Shown: in pieces, positions 7,208 through 14,954 of the stretch
Numbering within the stretch: the stretch's first letter is position 1
Layout of the letters: each line of letters starts with the position of its first letter
NCBI GenBank assembly: GCA_947588845.1
Contig: CANQAR010000036.1
Coordinates: forward strand, 1 to 37,926
From: an uncultured Lachnospiraceae bacterium
GTDB lineage: Bacteria > Bacillota > Clostridia > Lachnospirales > Lachnospiraceae
Direction: 5' to 3'
DNA: 37,926 nt
Made by a program: the position numbers and the translations under genes
Notes under the pieces: model-generated
Told to the model about the DNA's origin: nothing
What the model saw: only the letters and a program-made list of their open reading frames with translations
The model's database searches: none

Positions 7208-8734
7208 GTGAAATTAACAGACCGCGTCCTGCTGGCATATCTGCAGGAACGTTTTGAGGTGGAGGAGACAGAACGCATCGGAAGCTCCGGGCCGGTGCAG
7301 GGACCGCTTTTGTACGAAACAGGGGAACGTCCGGAGGAAGGCTGGGTATATCTTCTGGATGGATCTTCTGCGTTTCTGGACGATACGGCTGTACCGGAAC
7401 AGGCGCTTTTTATTTTCTGCGGCGGCATGCAGGGGACGTTTCCCATACACGGCGCCGTAATTGTGCTTGAGGAAAAAGAAAAACTTCCCGAGGTTTTAAA
7501 CGCGCTGGTCCGCGCGTTCCGGTTTTACGGAGAGTGGGAACAGAAGCTGACCGAGCTCCGGTCCGGGGCAGGCACCGTGGAGGATATGCTGGAAGCGTCT
7601 TTTCCGGTGCTGGGAAATCCGCTGGTGCTTTTTTTAGGTCATGATTTTACCATTGAGGAGCAGGTGGGCACGGAGATCATGTCCGAGCGGTATCCGTTTC
7701 TGGAATCAGGACGGGAACATATGGAGTATGTCAACGCGGTGCTTCAGGATCCACGGTATGAGAAAGAACATCAGAGCGCCAGCTGTTACTGGGGACCGGA
7801 TTACATCACAGGTTTTCGCTCCCTGAACTGGAATATCAGAAAAGGCGGCGAGACGACGCATTGTCTCTGTCTGCTGGAATATAAGAAACAGCTGACGAAG
7901 GCTGACGGGGATCTTCTGGAGATTCTCGGGCGGAACATCAAATATGTGCTGCAGAGCAGGGAGGGTCGCGGAGGCAGGCGCGAGGAAAGTCTGCACAAGA
8001 TTCTGCGCAGGATTCTCTCGGACCGGACGCTGGATTACATGGAGGGGAGCAGATATCTGACGTCGATGGGCTGGCAGAGGGAGCACCAGTATCTGTGCCT
8101 GGTTTATCAGCTTACCTATCTTGACCGTGGGAATCTCCCGACGAATTCTATCTGCAATTTTATGGAAGAACAGTACAGAGGCTGCAGCAGCTTTACGTAT
8201 GAGGGAGATATCGTTAATTTTTTTGATCTGACCGTGACGGAGCTGCCGCTGGATGAAGTGGCCTCGCAGCTCAAGCCGTTTATCCGTGACAGTTATCTGA
8301 AGGCGGGCTACAGCCGTGTCATGGAAGGGCATATCGGGCTGCGGCGTCAGTACATCCAGTCCTGTCTGGCGCTGGATGTCGGCGGACGCCGGAAACCTTA
8401 TCTGTGGATTCATCATTTTAACCAGATTGCGATGCCGTATATTCTCGAGCAGATCACAAGAAAGCTTCCGGGTTCCATGCTCTGCCACGAGAAACTTCTG
8501 ATTCTGCGGAAGATGGACAAGGAGAACGGGACGGAATATATGAAAACGCTCCGGACCTATCTTGACCAGCAGCAGAACGCGGTCAGAACGGCGAAGGAAC
8601 TGTACATTCACCGAAGCACTTTTCTGTACCGGCTTGAGAAGATTAAAGAAATACTGGAGTCAGATCTCGACGATACGGAGGAGCTGCTGTACCTGAACCT
8701 CTCATTTCGGCTGCTGGAGAGGGAAGAATCGTGA
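7208..8734 (+). CDS. PucR-type transcriptional regulator
   Basis: A 508-residue regulator starting at GTG 7208 behind GGCGGAG. The C-terminus has the PucR/CdaR helix-turn-helix (HTH_30): TAKELYIHRSTFLYRLEKI, near residues 463-481. The rest has no clear signature to me; it is probably a sensor part followed by the GGDEF-like domain common in this family. It directly follows the corrinoid-protein gene in the same direction. Regulators of this type are frequently found with corrinoid methyltransferase genes in Clostridia, where they respond to the methylated substrate. It is probably the local regulator, though its ligand and operator are not visible. Confidence 0.8.
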   Translation: MKLTDRVLLAYLQERFEVEETERIGSSGPVQGPLLYETGERPEEGWVYLLDGSSAFLDDTAVPEQALFIFCGGMQGTFPIHGAVIVLEEKEKLPEVLNALVRAFRFYGEWEQKLTELRSGAGTVEDMLEASFPVLGNPLVLFLGHDFTIEEQVGTEIMSERYPFLESGREHMEYVNAVLQDPRYEKEHQSASCYWGPDYITGFRSLNWNIRKGGETTHCLCLLEYKKQLTKADGDLLEILGRNIKYVLQSREGRGGRREESLHKILRRILSDRTLDYMEGSRYLTSMGWQREHQYLCLVYQLTYLDRGNLPTNSICNFMEEQYRGCSSFTYEGDIVNFFDLTVTELPLDEVASQLKPFIRDSYLKAGYSRVMEGHIGLRRQYIQSCLALDVGGRRKPYLWIHHFNQIAMPYILEQITRKLPGSMLCHEKLLILRKMDKENGTEYMKTLRTYLDQQQNAVRTAKELYIHRSTFLYRLEKIKEILESDLDDTEELLYLNLSFRLLEREES

Positions 8735-8932
8735 ACGGATTCTGTATTTTTTCGGAGAAAACCGAAAAATGTTAAAAAACTTAAGAAAATGTTTAAGACC
8801 TGCTGAAAAGTTTATCTTATACTTATGAAAGATATTCTGCAATGCGGGCCTTTTTCGTTCCATGGAAAATTTTGCCCCCCTGTCGCTGCTCTTTTGCCGA
8901 TGCGGACTGCAGAAGAAACCAGGGGGAAATGT

Positions 8933-9625
8933 ATGGGAAAGAAAGAGGGGATCGTGCCTTGCTGCATGAGGCTTCCGCTGTTTTTTGCGCTTGCATGTAA
9001 TTTTCTTGTCTATAATGGGTCGCGGCTGATCACTTCAGGCAGATTTCACCGCGATCTCTCAAATCAGCTTGACGCGCGGATTCCGTTTGTGCCGTGGACG
9101 ATCGTCATATATCTTGGCTGCTATCTGTTCTGGATCGTGAATTATGTAATCGGGTGCAGGCAGGCGAGAGAAGAGGCGTTCCGTTTTATCAGCGCGGATA
9201 TTTTTGCAAAATTTGTCTGCCTGATCTGTTTTATTGTATTTCCAACGACAAATATACGGCCTGCGGTGGAAGGAAGCAGCATCTGGGATATGCTTGTGCG
9301 CCTGGTGTACCGGCTGGATGCTCCGGATAATCTGTTTCCGTCAATCCACTGCCTGACAAGCTGGTTCTGTTTTATTGCAGTCCGGAAGAACGAGGCTGTT
9401 CCGGGCTGGTACAAATGCTTCTCACTGGTGTTTGCCCTGATGGTGTGCGTATCGACGCTCACGACAAAGCAGCATGTACTGGTTGACGTGCTCAGTGGAA
9501 CGGCGCTTGCGGAGGCGGGGTATTTTCTTGTGAAATGGAGTGGTTTTGCAAAATTATATGAGAAAGCGGTGTCCCGGATTGCCTGCGGACTGAAAAACTG
9601 CGGACAAAGATTCAGGGAAATCTGA
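8933..9625 (+). CDS. PAP2-family membrane phosphatase
   Basis: A 230-residue integral membrane protein with about six hydrophobic segments. It carries PAP2 phosphatase motifs: FPSIHCLTSW (motif with the first catalytic His) and KQHVLVDVLSG (second His and its supporting Asp). The usual first motif KxxxxxxRP is not obvious, which is typical of the divergent PAP2_3-like subgroup. I chose the ATG at 8933, which has AGGGGGA upstream; the frame is open to 8825 but that part is not membrane-like and lacks a ribosome site. It heads a set of lipid genes (VTT, PssA, Psd), so it probably acts on a lipid phosphate such as phosphatidic acid or an isoprenyl phosphate. The substrate is inference. Confidence 0.8.
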   Translation: MGKKEGIVPCCMRLPLFFALACNFLVYNGSRLITSGRFHRDLSNQLDARIPFVPWTIVIYLGCYLFWIVNYVIGCRQAREEAFRFISADIFAKFVCLICFIVFPTTNIRPAVEGSSIWDMLVRLVYRLDAPDNLFPSIHCLTSWFCFIAVRKNEAVPGWYKCFSLVFALMVCVSTLTTKQHVLVDVLSGTALAEAGYFLVKWSGFAKLYEKAVSRIACGLKNCGQRFREI

Positions 9626-9663
9626 AAACATGGAAATCCAGATAATCACAGAACAGAGGTGCA

Positions 9664-10236
9664 ATGACAACTTTATTAAAAAACAAAAAAATTAAAATCT
9701 GGGCTGCGGCAGGGGTTGTTCTGATTGCTGTAATTGTGATAAGATTGTGTTTAAATAAGAAATTTGATTCAGTTGAAGCACTGCAGGATTATATAAAAGG
9801 CTTCGGCGTGTTTGCTCCGCTTGCGCTGACGTTGTTTCAGATCGTTCAGGTGATTGTTCCGGTGCTGCCGGGACTGTTCGGGTGCGCGGCAGGGGCGCTT
9901 ATGTTCGGATGGTGGGGCAGTTTTCTGTGCAATTATATCGGGATCAGCGTGGGATCCGTCATTGCTTACTATCTGGGTCGGAAATATGGAGTGGATATGA
10001 TACTCACCATGTTTTCGCGGAAACAGTATGAGAAATGGAGCAGAAAAATTAAAAAAAGCAGGTCGTATGACGTCTTTCTGTTTGTATCAACATTGCTCCC
10101 GCTGTTTCCGGATGATTTTCTGTGCTATTTTTCGGGGCTTGTAAAGATGAACAGCAGAAAATTTGCATGGATCATCCTTCTTGGGAAACCCTGGTGCATT
10201 CTGGCCTACTGCATTGCTTTTGGACTGATCAAATAA
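9664..10236 (+). CDS. TVP38/TMEM64 (VTT domain) membrane protein
   Basis: A 190-residue membrane protein with the VTT/SNARE-associated fold: one N-terminal transmembrane helix, an amphipathic stretch, then the conserved VPVLPGLFGCAAGALMFG re-entrant region and GSVIAYYLGRKYG, and a late LLPLFPDDFLCYFSGL segment before the last helices. DedA/TVP38 proteins are linked to lipid flipping across membranes in other organisms. Its position 38 bases after the PAP2 gene and 16 bases before the likely pssA start points to one operon for lipid synthesis and transport. The ATG at 9664 is preceded by AGAGGTGC. Confidence 0.87.
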   Translation: MTTLLKNKKIKIWAAAGVVLIAVIVIRLCLNKKFDSVEALQDYIKGFGVFAPLALTLFQIVQVIVPVLPGLFGCAAGALMFGWWGSFLCNYIGISVGSVIAYYLGRKYGVDMILTMFSRKQYEKWSRKIKKSRSYDVFLFVSTLLPLFPDDFLCYFSGLVKMNSRKFAWIILLGKPWCILAYCIAFGLIK

Positions 10237-10252
10237 GAATGGGGAAATGACA

Positions 10253-10864
10253 ATGAAGAGAAAGCCTCTTGGATATTATGACTATACGGTGATACTGACA
10301 TACTGCGGAATGCTCTGTGCGTTCTGCGGGATTCTGCGGGTGATCGCGCAGGATTACAGGGGGTCTGTTATCTGTCTGATGCTTGCGGGCATCTGCGACA
10401 TGTTCGACGGGGCGGTGGCGGCCACGAAGATGCGGGATGACAAGGAGAAACGGTTTGGGATACAGATTGATTCCCTGAGTGATCTGATCAGTTTCGGCGT
10501 GCTGCCGGGGATTTTTGTCTGTATTATTTCAGGCCGGAATATTCCCGTTGAGATTATCGCCACGTTCTATGTGCTCTGCGCGCTGATCCGTCTGGCTTAT
10601 TTTAACGTGCTGGAGGAAGACCGGCAGAAAGAAACGGATGAGAAACGGAAGAGCTATCTGGGCGTACCGGTGACGACGGTCGCCATCATGCTGCCGCTTG
10701 TCTATGCGCTTCATGTGTACGGCGTCTGCAAAAGCATGCTCTGGTTCCCGCTCCTTCTGCTGGTGATGGGGATGGGATTTCTCATGCCGGTCAAGGTCAA
10801 AAAACCGGACATGGTCGGAAAGCTGAGCCTCGTCGTGCTGACGCTCTGGCGGCATCTTGACTGA
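10253..10864 (+). CDS. pssA: CDP-diacylglycerol-serine O-phosphatidyltransferase
   Basis: A 203-residue CDP-alcohol phosphatidyltransferase. It shows the family signature DG-x2-A...G-x3-D-x3-D, read here as DMFDGAVAATKM followed by GIQIDSLSDLISFG. The aspartates bind the metal ions and CDP-diacylglycerol. Hydrophobic segments surround the motif and continue to the C-terminus. SDSLSD-x-ISFG-like wording and the psd gene downstream point to phosphatidylserine synthase rather than phosphatidylglycerophosphate synthase. Two in-frame ATGs are available: 10247 lies almost on the ribosome site GGGGA, so 10253, seven bases away, is preferred. Together with Psd it would make phosphatidylethanolamine. 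Confidence 0.87.
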   Translation: MKRKPLGYYDYTVILTYCGMLCAFCGILRVIAQDYRGSVICLMLAGICDMFDGAVAATKMRDDKEKRFGIQIDSLSDLISFGVLPGIFVCIISGRNIPVEIIATFYVLCALIRLAYFNVLEEDRQKETDEKRKSYLGVPVTTVAIMLPLVYALHVYGVCKSMLWFPLLLLVMGMGFLMPVKVKKPDMVGKLSLVVLTLWRHLD

Positions 10865-10988
10865 AGGAATCTGACAAAGCCGGATCCCGGAGGGCAGTTT
10901 CCAAAGTGCCGTGTCCGGTCAGAACAAAGATGTCTGACGGGCGAAGGAAATGGTTCTGTCAGCCGAAAACGGCGGAATGGAGATTTAT

Positions 10989-11912
10989 ATGAAAGATTCT
11001 CTGGCGCTTCGTTTTTTGTACCGGACGGTACCCGGAAGAATGATTCTGAAGCTGCTGGTGCAGCCGGAAATTTCCAGGCTGGCCGGGATGGTTCTTGATT
11101 CCGGGATCTCCCGGTGGTTCGTACCATATTACATACGGAAAAATAAGATTGATATGAGTGGTGTGGAAATCCCTGCAGGGGGATTTCCCTCTTTTAATGC
11201 CTTTTTTACAAGGAAACGGACAGCGGAAGATTTCTGCCCGCAGCCGGGATGGCTGCTCAGCCCGTGCGATGGATTTCTGTCATTTATCAGAATCCGGAAG
11301 AATAAAATATTTGATATCAAGCATACAAAATTTTCGCTGGGAGATCTGCTGGGTGATGAAGAACTGGCGGCGGAGTTTGAGGACGGCACGGCGCTGATTT
11401 TCCGTCTGACCCCGGCCAACTACCACAGATACGGTTACGCCGCGTCGGGGCAGGTTCTCTGTCACAGAAAGATTGATGGTGTTCTGCACTGTGTCCGCCC
11501 GGTCGCGACGCGGACGCTTCCTGTGTACGCGCAGAACAGCCGGGAGTATGAGGTGCTCTGGTCGGAGGAGTTCGGGAAGATTGTGCAGATGGAGATCGGG
11601 GCTCTGATGGTCGGGAAGATTACAAATCTGAGCTGCCAGGAAGCACCGGGGATAAAGCCAGGCCAGAGAACCGGTGACGCGGATTTCAAAGATAAAGAAT
11701 CCGGGCTGTCGGAAGCGGGACAGATGCCGGATAGTTCCAGTCGCGTGCATGCCGGGCAGGAGAAAGGATACTTCGAGTTTGGCGGGTCGACAATTCTTCT
11801 GCTTCTTCCAAAGGGGAGCGTCAGGATCAGCAGGCGGCTGTATGAGGCGCGGGACGAGAACGGAGAAGTTCCGGTGCGAAGAGGAGAGCGGGTCGCGGTG
11901 GTTTTTAGATGA
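10989..11912 (+). CDS. psd: phosphatidylserine decarboxylase
   Basis: A 307-residue decarboxylase that makes phosphatidylethanolamine from phosphatidylserine. Supporting motifs are FNAFFTRK near the N-terminus, SPCDGFLS, FRLTPANYHRYGY, and the self-cleavage motif EFGGSTI, where Ser267 would become the pyruvoyl group of the alpha chain. An odd feature is a hydrophilic insert of about 35-40 residues (nt 11636-11757), just before the cleavage site, where relatives go almost directly from the GKI-N segment to the KG-x-FEFGGST segment. It does not break the frame. The start at 10989 has AATGGAG upstream; the frame is open to 10950 without a better ribosome site. It is the last gene of the PAP2-VTT-pssA-psd group. 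Confidence 0.9.
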   Translation: MKDSLALRFLYRTVPGRMILKLLVQPEISRLAGMVLDSGISRWFVPYYIRKNKIDMSGVEIPAGGFPSFNAFFTRKRTAEDFCPQPGWLLSPCDGFLSFIRIRKNKIFDIKHTKFSLGDLLGDEELAAEFEDGTALIFRLTPANYHRYGYAASGQVLCHRKIDGVLHCVRPVATRTLPVYAQNSREYEVLWSEEFGKIVQMEIGALMVGKITNLSCQEAPGIKPGQRTGDADFKDKESGLSEAGQMPDSSSRVHAGQEKGYFEFGGSTILLLLPKGSVRISRRLYEARDENGEVPVRRGERVAVVFR

Positions 11913-12028
11913 AGGAACAATAATTTTCCGGAAGAGGCAGATGAAAATCTGATGTCCGCCGCTGCAGTTCCTGAATGAAGAAACAACAGGATTTGGCGCA
12001 GATACTGCATTTGAAATCCCGTGACCTG

Positions 12029-12063
12029 CGCAAAAATCCCGGAAAATCGGCAAAAATTTTGCG
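12029..12063. terminator. weak hairpin after psd
   Basis: CGCAAAA at 12029-12035 pairs with TTTTGCG at 12057-12063, with a 21-base loop. A second small palindrome GCAAAAATTTTGC lies inside. There is no clean T run, so termination is uncertain. Confidence 0.3.
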
Positions 12064-12080
12064 TAATTTAAAAAAAGTTT

Positions 12081-12109
12081 TTGTATTTTGTAAAATTCTG
12101 TGGTATAGT
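12081..12109 (+). promoter_or_regulatory. sigma-A promoter of amino acid ABC operon
   Basis: TTGTAT at 12081-12086 and TATAGT at 12104-12109 are 17 bases apart. Transcription would start near 12116, a few bases before the terminator-like hairpin at 12121-12162. Confidence 0.65.
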
Positions 12110-12120
12110 CATTCTAACTG

Positions 12121-12162
12121 TAAGGAACAAAGGAGCTCCTTGGGGGCTTTTTTTGTTCCTTA
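12121..12162 (+). terminator. leader terminator/attenuator with nested stems
   Basis: AAAGGAGCTCC can pair with GGGGCTTTTTT around a short TTG loop and runs into seven T, a typical intrinsic terminator. The same stretch is framed by a perfect 11-base inverted repeat, TAAGGAACAAA at 12121-12131 and TTTGTTCCTTA at 12152-12162. As it lies right after the promoter and before the first gene, it looks like an attenuator, or else the end of a very short transcript. A further hairpin GTTAAT/ATTAAC is at 12179-12200. Confidence 0.6.
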
Positions 12163-12251
12163 TTGTCTGACAAAACACGTTAATGCGGCAATGTATTAAC
12201 ACAAGAAAGCGTAAATTGCTGAAAAATATCAGAAAGGAAGGAAAACTACAG

Positions 12252-13124
12252 ATGAAAAACAGAAAATTTGCGGTCGGCATGCTCTGCGCCGCGGCGCTGA
12301 CTGTCGCATTGGGGAGCACAGTAAACGCAGAAGAAAAGAAGACGCTGCGCGTGGCCATGGAATGCGGCTATGCCCCGTACAACTGGACGCAGCCGACGGA
12401 TGAGAACGGCGCGGAGCCGATCGCGGACAGTTCAGAATATGCGTATGGGTACGATGTTATGATGGCGCAGCATATCTGCGAGGAGCTTGGCTACGACCTG
12501 GAGATTGTCAAGCTTGACTGGGATTCCCTTGTACCGGCGGTTGTGTCCGGCAAGGTGGACTGTGTGATCGCGGGACAGTCGATCACTTCGGAGCGCCTTG
12601 AGGTCGTTGATTTCTCGATTCCGTACTATTATGCTTCGATCATTACGCTGACAAAGGCGGACAGCGAGTATGCGGACGCGGAAAGTGTCGCGGATCTGGC
12701 AGGCGCTTCCTGCACGTCTCAGCAGGCTACGGTCTGGTATGATGTCTGCCTGCCGCAGATTCCGGACGCGGAGGTTCTTCCGGCTCAGGAGTCGGCTCCG
12801 GCGATGCTTGTGGCGCTTGAGGCGGACAAGTGCGATATCGTTGTGACCGATATGCCGACCGGTATGGCGGCACTTGTGGCTTATCCGGATTTCAAGCTGC
12901 TTGACTTCTCCGGAACAGAAGGTGAGTTTGAGGTATCGGATGAGGAGATCAACATCGGAATCTCCATGCAGAAGGGCAATACAGAGCTCAAAGAAGCGAT
13001 CGACAGCGTCCTTGAGAAGATGACGGTCGAGGATTACGAGGAAATGATGAACGCGGCGATCGCGGTTCAGCCGCTTGCGGACGCGGAAGGAGCCGAGGCG
13101 GAGACGGAGGCCGTGACGGAGTAA
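12252..13124 (+). CDS. amino acid ABC transporter substrate-binding protein
   Basis: A 290-residue extracellular binding protein of the polar amino acid (SBP_bac_3) family. It starts at ATG 12252, behind AGGAAGGA. A signal peptide covers about residues 1-26, with a basic start, a hydrophobic core and a likely cut after VNA. The mature part shows LRVAMECGYAPYNW, YGYDVMMAQHICEELG, WDSLVPAVVSGKVDCVIAG and SERLEVVDFSIPYY, all typical ligand-binding segments. There is no lipobox cysteine, so the usual lipid anchoring of Gram-positive binding proteins is not visible. The C-terminus is an acidic Ala/Glu tail. Permease and ATPase genes follow, so ligand delivery to that transporter is likely. The ligand cannot be named. 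Confidence 0.9.
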   Translation: MKNRKFAVGMLCAAALTVALGSTVNAEEKKTLRVAMECGYAPYNWTQPTDENGAEPIADSSEYAYGYDVMMAQHICEELGYDLEIVKLDWDSLVPAVVSGKVDCVIAGQSITSERLEVVDFSIPYYYASIITLTKADSEYADAESVADLAGASCTSQQATVWYDVCLPQIPDAEVLPAQESAPAMLVALEADKCDIVVTDMPTGMAALVAYPDFKLLDFSGTEGEFEVSDEEINIGISMQKGNTELKEAIDSVLEKMTVEDYEEMMNAAIAVQPLADAEGAEAETEAVTE

Positions 13125-13135
13125 GACGGTTCAGA

Positions 13136-13190
13136 GCCCGCGCGCGTATAGGAAAAATGCTGTTTTCGCAGCCGCGCCCGGCGGGTTTTC
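13136..13190 (+). terminator. GC-rich hairpin between binding protein and permease genes
   Basis: GCCCGC at 13136-13141 pairs with GCGGGT at 13181-13186, followed by a short T run. It would lower read-through so that binding protein is made in excess over the membrane parts. The loop is long and the stem short, so this is a moderate call. Confidence 0.4.
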
Positions 13191-13268
13191 ATTTATCGTG
13201 CTGCCCGCAGCGTCTCGTGGGCTTTTGTTCATGGAACCGGCATGGAAGTTTAGAAAGGAGCGAGCAGA

Positions 13269-14063
13269 GTGCCCCAGGATTTTTTTGGGAGAATTGTGTA
13301 TATTCTGAACCGGAACGGCATGTCCTATATAAACGGAGCCATTAATACGATGATCATAGCGGTCGTCGGCACGTTTATCGGCTGTCTGATCGGTTTCGCG
13401 GTCGGCATCGTGCAGACGATACCGCTGGAGAAGAAGGATAAACTGTTCAAGAAAATAATCTTGAGAATCGTGTGGTTTGTCCTGGGCGCCTACGTGGAGG
13501 TATTCCGCGGAACGCCGATGATGGCGCAGGCGATGTTCATCTATTTTGGTTCGTCGGTGGTGTTCCATATTAATATGTCCATGTGGTTTGCGGCGTTCTT
13601 CATCGTTTCGATCAATACGGGAGCGTACATGGCCGAGACGGTCCGCGGCGGTATTCTGTCGATCGATCCGGGCCAGACAGAGGGAGCGAAGGCAATCGGC
13701 ATGACGCATGTGCAGACGATGCTGTATGTTATTCTGCCGCAGGCGCTGCGGAATATCATGCCTCAGATCGGCAACAACCTGATCATTAACATCAAAGATA
13801 CGTGCGTACTTTCCACGATCGGAATTGTCGAGCTGTTCTATGCGACAAACGGTGTGGCAGGAGCGCTGTATACTTATTTTGAGGCATTCACTGTCGCGAT
13901 GGTCGTCTACTTTGCGCTGACCTTTGCGTGTTCTCGTCTGCTTCGGTTCTGGGAGAAGAAGATGGACGGCAGCGACAACTACGATCTGGCGACGACGGAC
14001 ACGCTCGCTCACACGAGCGGACTGTACAGCTATACCGGGAACAGAGACAAGGAGGAGGCGTAG
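13269..14063 (+). CDS. amino acid ABC transporter permease
   Basis: A 264-residue permease of the His/Glu/Gln (HEQRO) family. The GTG start at 13269 follows AAAGGAG at a distance of about eight bases. It has several transmembrane helices and family motifs: MSYINGAINTM at the start of the first core helix, VEVFRGTPMMAQ after it, and the cytoplasmic EAA loop EGAKAIGMTHVQTMLYVILPQA cut short here to its core, EGAKAIG...LPQALRNIMPQ, which docks to the ATPase. A soluble, charged C-terminal tail of about 30 residues follows the last helix. It is one base away from the ATPase gene, so the two are surely co-translated. Confidence 0.92.
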   Translation: MPQDFFGRIVYILNRNGMSYINGAINTMIIAVVGTFIGCLIGFAVGIVQTIPLEKKDKLFKKIILRIVWFVLGAYVEVFRGTPMMAQAMFIYFGSSVVFHINMSMWFAAFFIVSINTGAYMAETVRGGILSIDPGQTEGAKAIGMTHVQTMLYVILPQALRNIMPQIGNNLIINIKDTCVLSTIGIVELFYATNGVAGALYTYFEAFTVAMVVYFALTFACSRLLRFWEKKMDGSDNYDLATTDTLAHTSGLYSYTGNRDKEEA

Positions 14064-14064
14064 G

Positions 14065-14808
14065 ATGAATCAGGAACAGGTAATTAAGATCAGTCATCTG
14101 AGCAAGACCTTCGGGAAAAACGTTGTCTTGAAAGACATTGATTTTTCTGTCTCGACCGGCGACGTCACCTGCATCATCGGAGCTTCCGGATCCGGAAAGT
14201 CAACGCTTCTGCGCTGCCTGAATCTGTTGGAGACTCCCACGACGGGAGAAATTCTCTACCACGACCGCGATATCGCAAATCTGCACAAAGAGGCGGCGGC
14301 CTACAGGGCCAAAGTCGGGATGGTATTCCAGAGCTTCAATCTGTTTAATAATATGACGGTTCTGGGCAACTGCATGGTCGGTCAGATAAAGGTACTGAAG
14401 AAAAAGAAGGAAGAAGCAAGAGCGAGTGCGCTTGCGTTTCTTGAGAAGGTCGGGATGGCTCCGTACATCAACGCGAAGCCGCGCCAGCTCTCCGGCGGGC
14501 AGAAACAGCGTGTCGCGATCGCGCGGGCGCTGGCGATGGAGCCGGAGCTGCTGCTGTTTGACGAGCCGACTTCCGCGCTTGACCCGCAGATGGTGGGAGA
14601 GGTGCTCGATGTTATGAAACAGCTCGCAAAAGAAGGGCTGACAATGATTATTGTGACGCATGAAATGGCTTTCGCGCGCGACGTTGCGAGCCATGTCGTA
14701 TTCATGGCGGACGGAATCATCGAGGAAGAAGGAGATCCGGCGCAGATCTTCAGCAATCCGCAGAACTATAAGACGAAGGAATTTCTGAGCAGGTTCATGC
14801 GGGGGTAG
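14065..14808 (+). CDS. amino acid ABC transporter ATP-binding protein
   Basis: A 247-residue GlnQ/HisP-type ATPase. It starts at ATG 14065, two bases after the permease stop codon, with GGAGGAGG inside the end of the permease gene. Motifs are Walker [10 protein letters not shown] (residues about 39-47), the Q-loop in VFQSFNLF, the signature [15 protein letters not shown], Walker [13 protein letters not shown] and the H-loop VTHEMAFA. All catalytic residues are present. The upstream extension of the frame belongs to the permease region and is not used. It energises import through the permease at 13269. Confidence 0.95.
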   Translation: MNQEQVIKISHLSKTFGKNVVLKDIDFSVSTGDVTCIIGASGSGKSTLLRCLNLLETPTTGEILYHDRDIANLHKEAAAYRAKVGMVFQSFNLFNNMTVLGNCMVGQIKVLKKKKEEARASALAFLEKVGMAPYINAKPRQLSGGQKQRVAIARALAMEPELLLFDEPTSALDPQMVGEVLDVMKQLAKEGLTMIIVTHEMAFARDVASHVVFMADGIIEEEGDPAQIFSNPQNYKTKEFLSRFMRG

Positions 14809-14811
14809 CGG

Positions 14812-14927
14812 CTGTTTCAGGATTTCGTGAACGCGAAGTGCGGAGAAATTCGTGGCATCACGATCATGCCTGAAGGCGGCGTCTGCAGAAATAGCGGCTG
14901 TCCTGGATCTGTCAGAAATGAAACAGT
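14812..14927 (+). other. structured leader before AgcS gene
   Basis: CTGTTTCA (14812-14819) and TGAAACAG (14919-14926) form an outer pair. Inside, TTCAGG and CGTGA pair with TCACG and CCTGAA across a small internal loop, enclosing a further CGCGAA/TTCGTG hairpin. The nesting looks like an RNA structure between the ABC operon and the symporter gene. I could not match it to the glycine riboswitch or any other class I know. Confidence 0.4.
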
Positions 14928-14954
14928 AGAATAAATAAAAAGAGGAGAAAAAGT

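Noticed and set aside
8792-8823. Promoter before the PAP2 gene (TATACT at 8818-8823)
   Set aside because: No -35 box at a suitable distance; the nearest candidates are 19-20 bases away and weak.
14809-14954. Glycine riboswitch before the AgcS gene
   Set aside because: The conserved glycine aptamer core segments are not seen; only unclassified stems are present.
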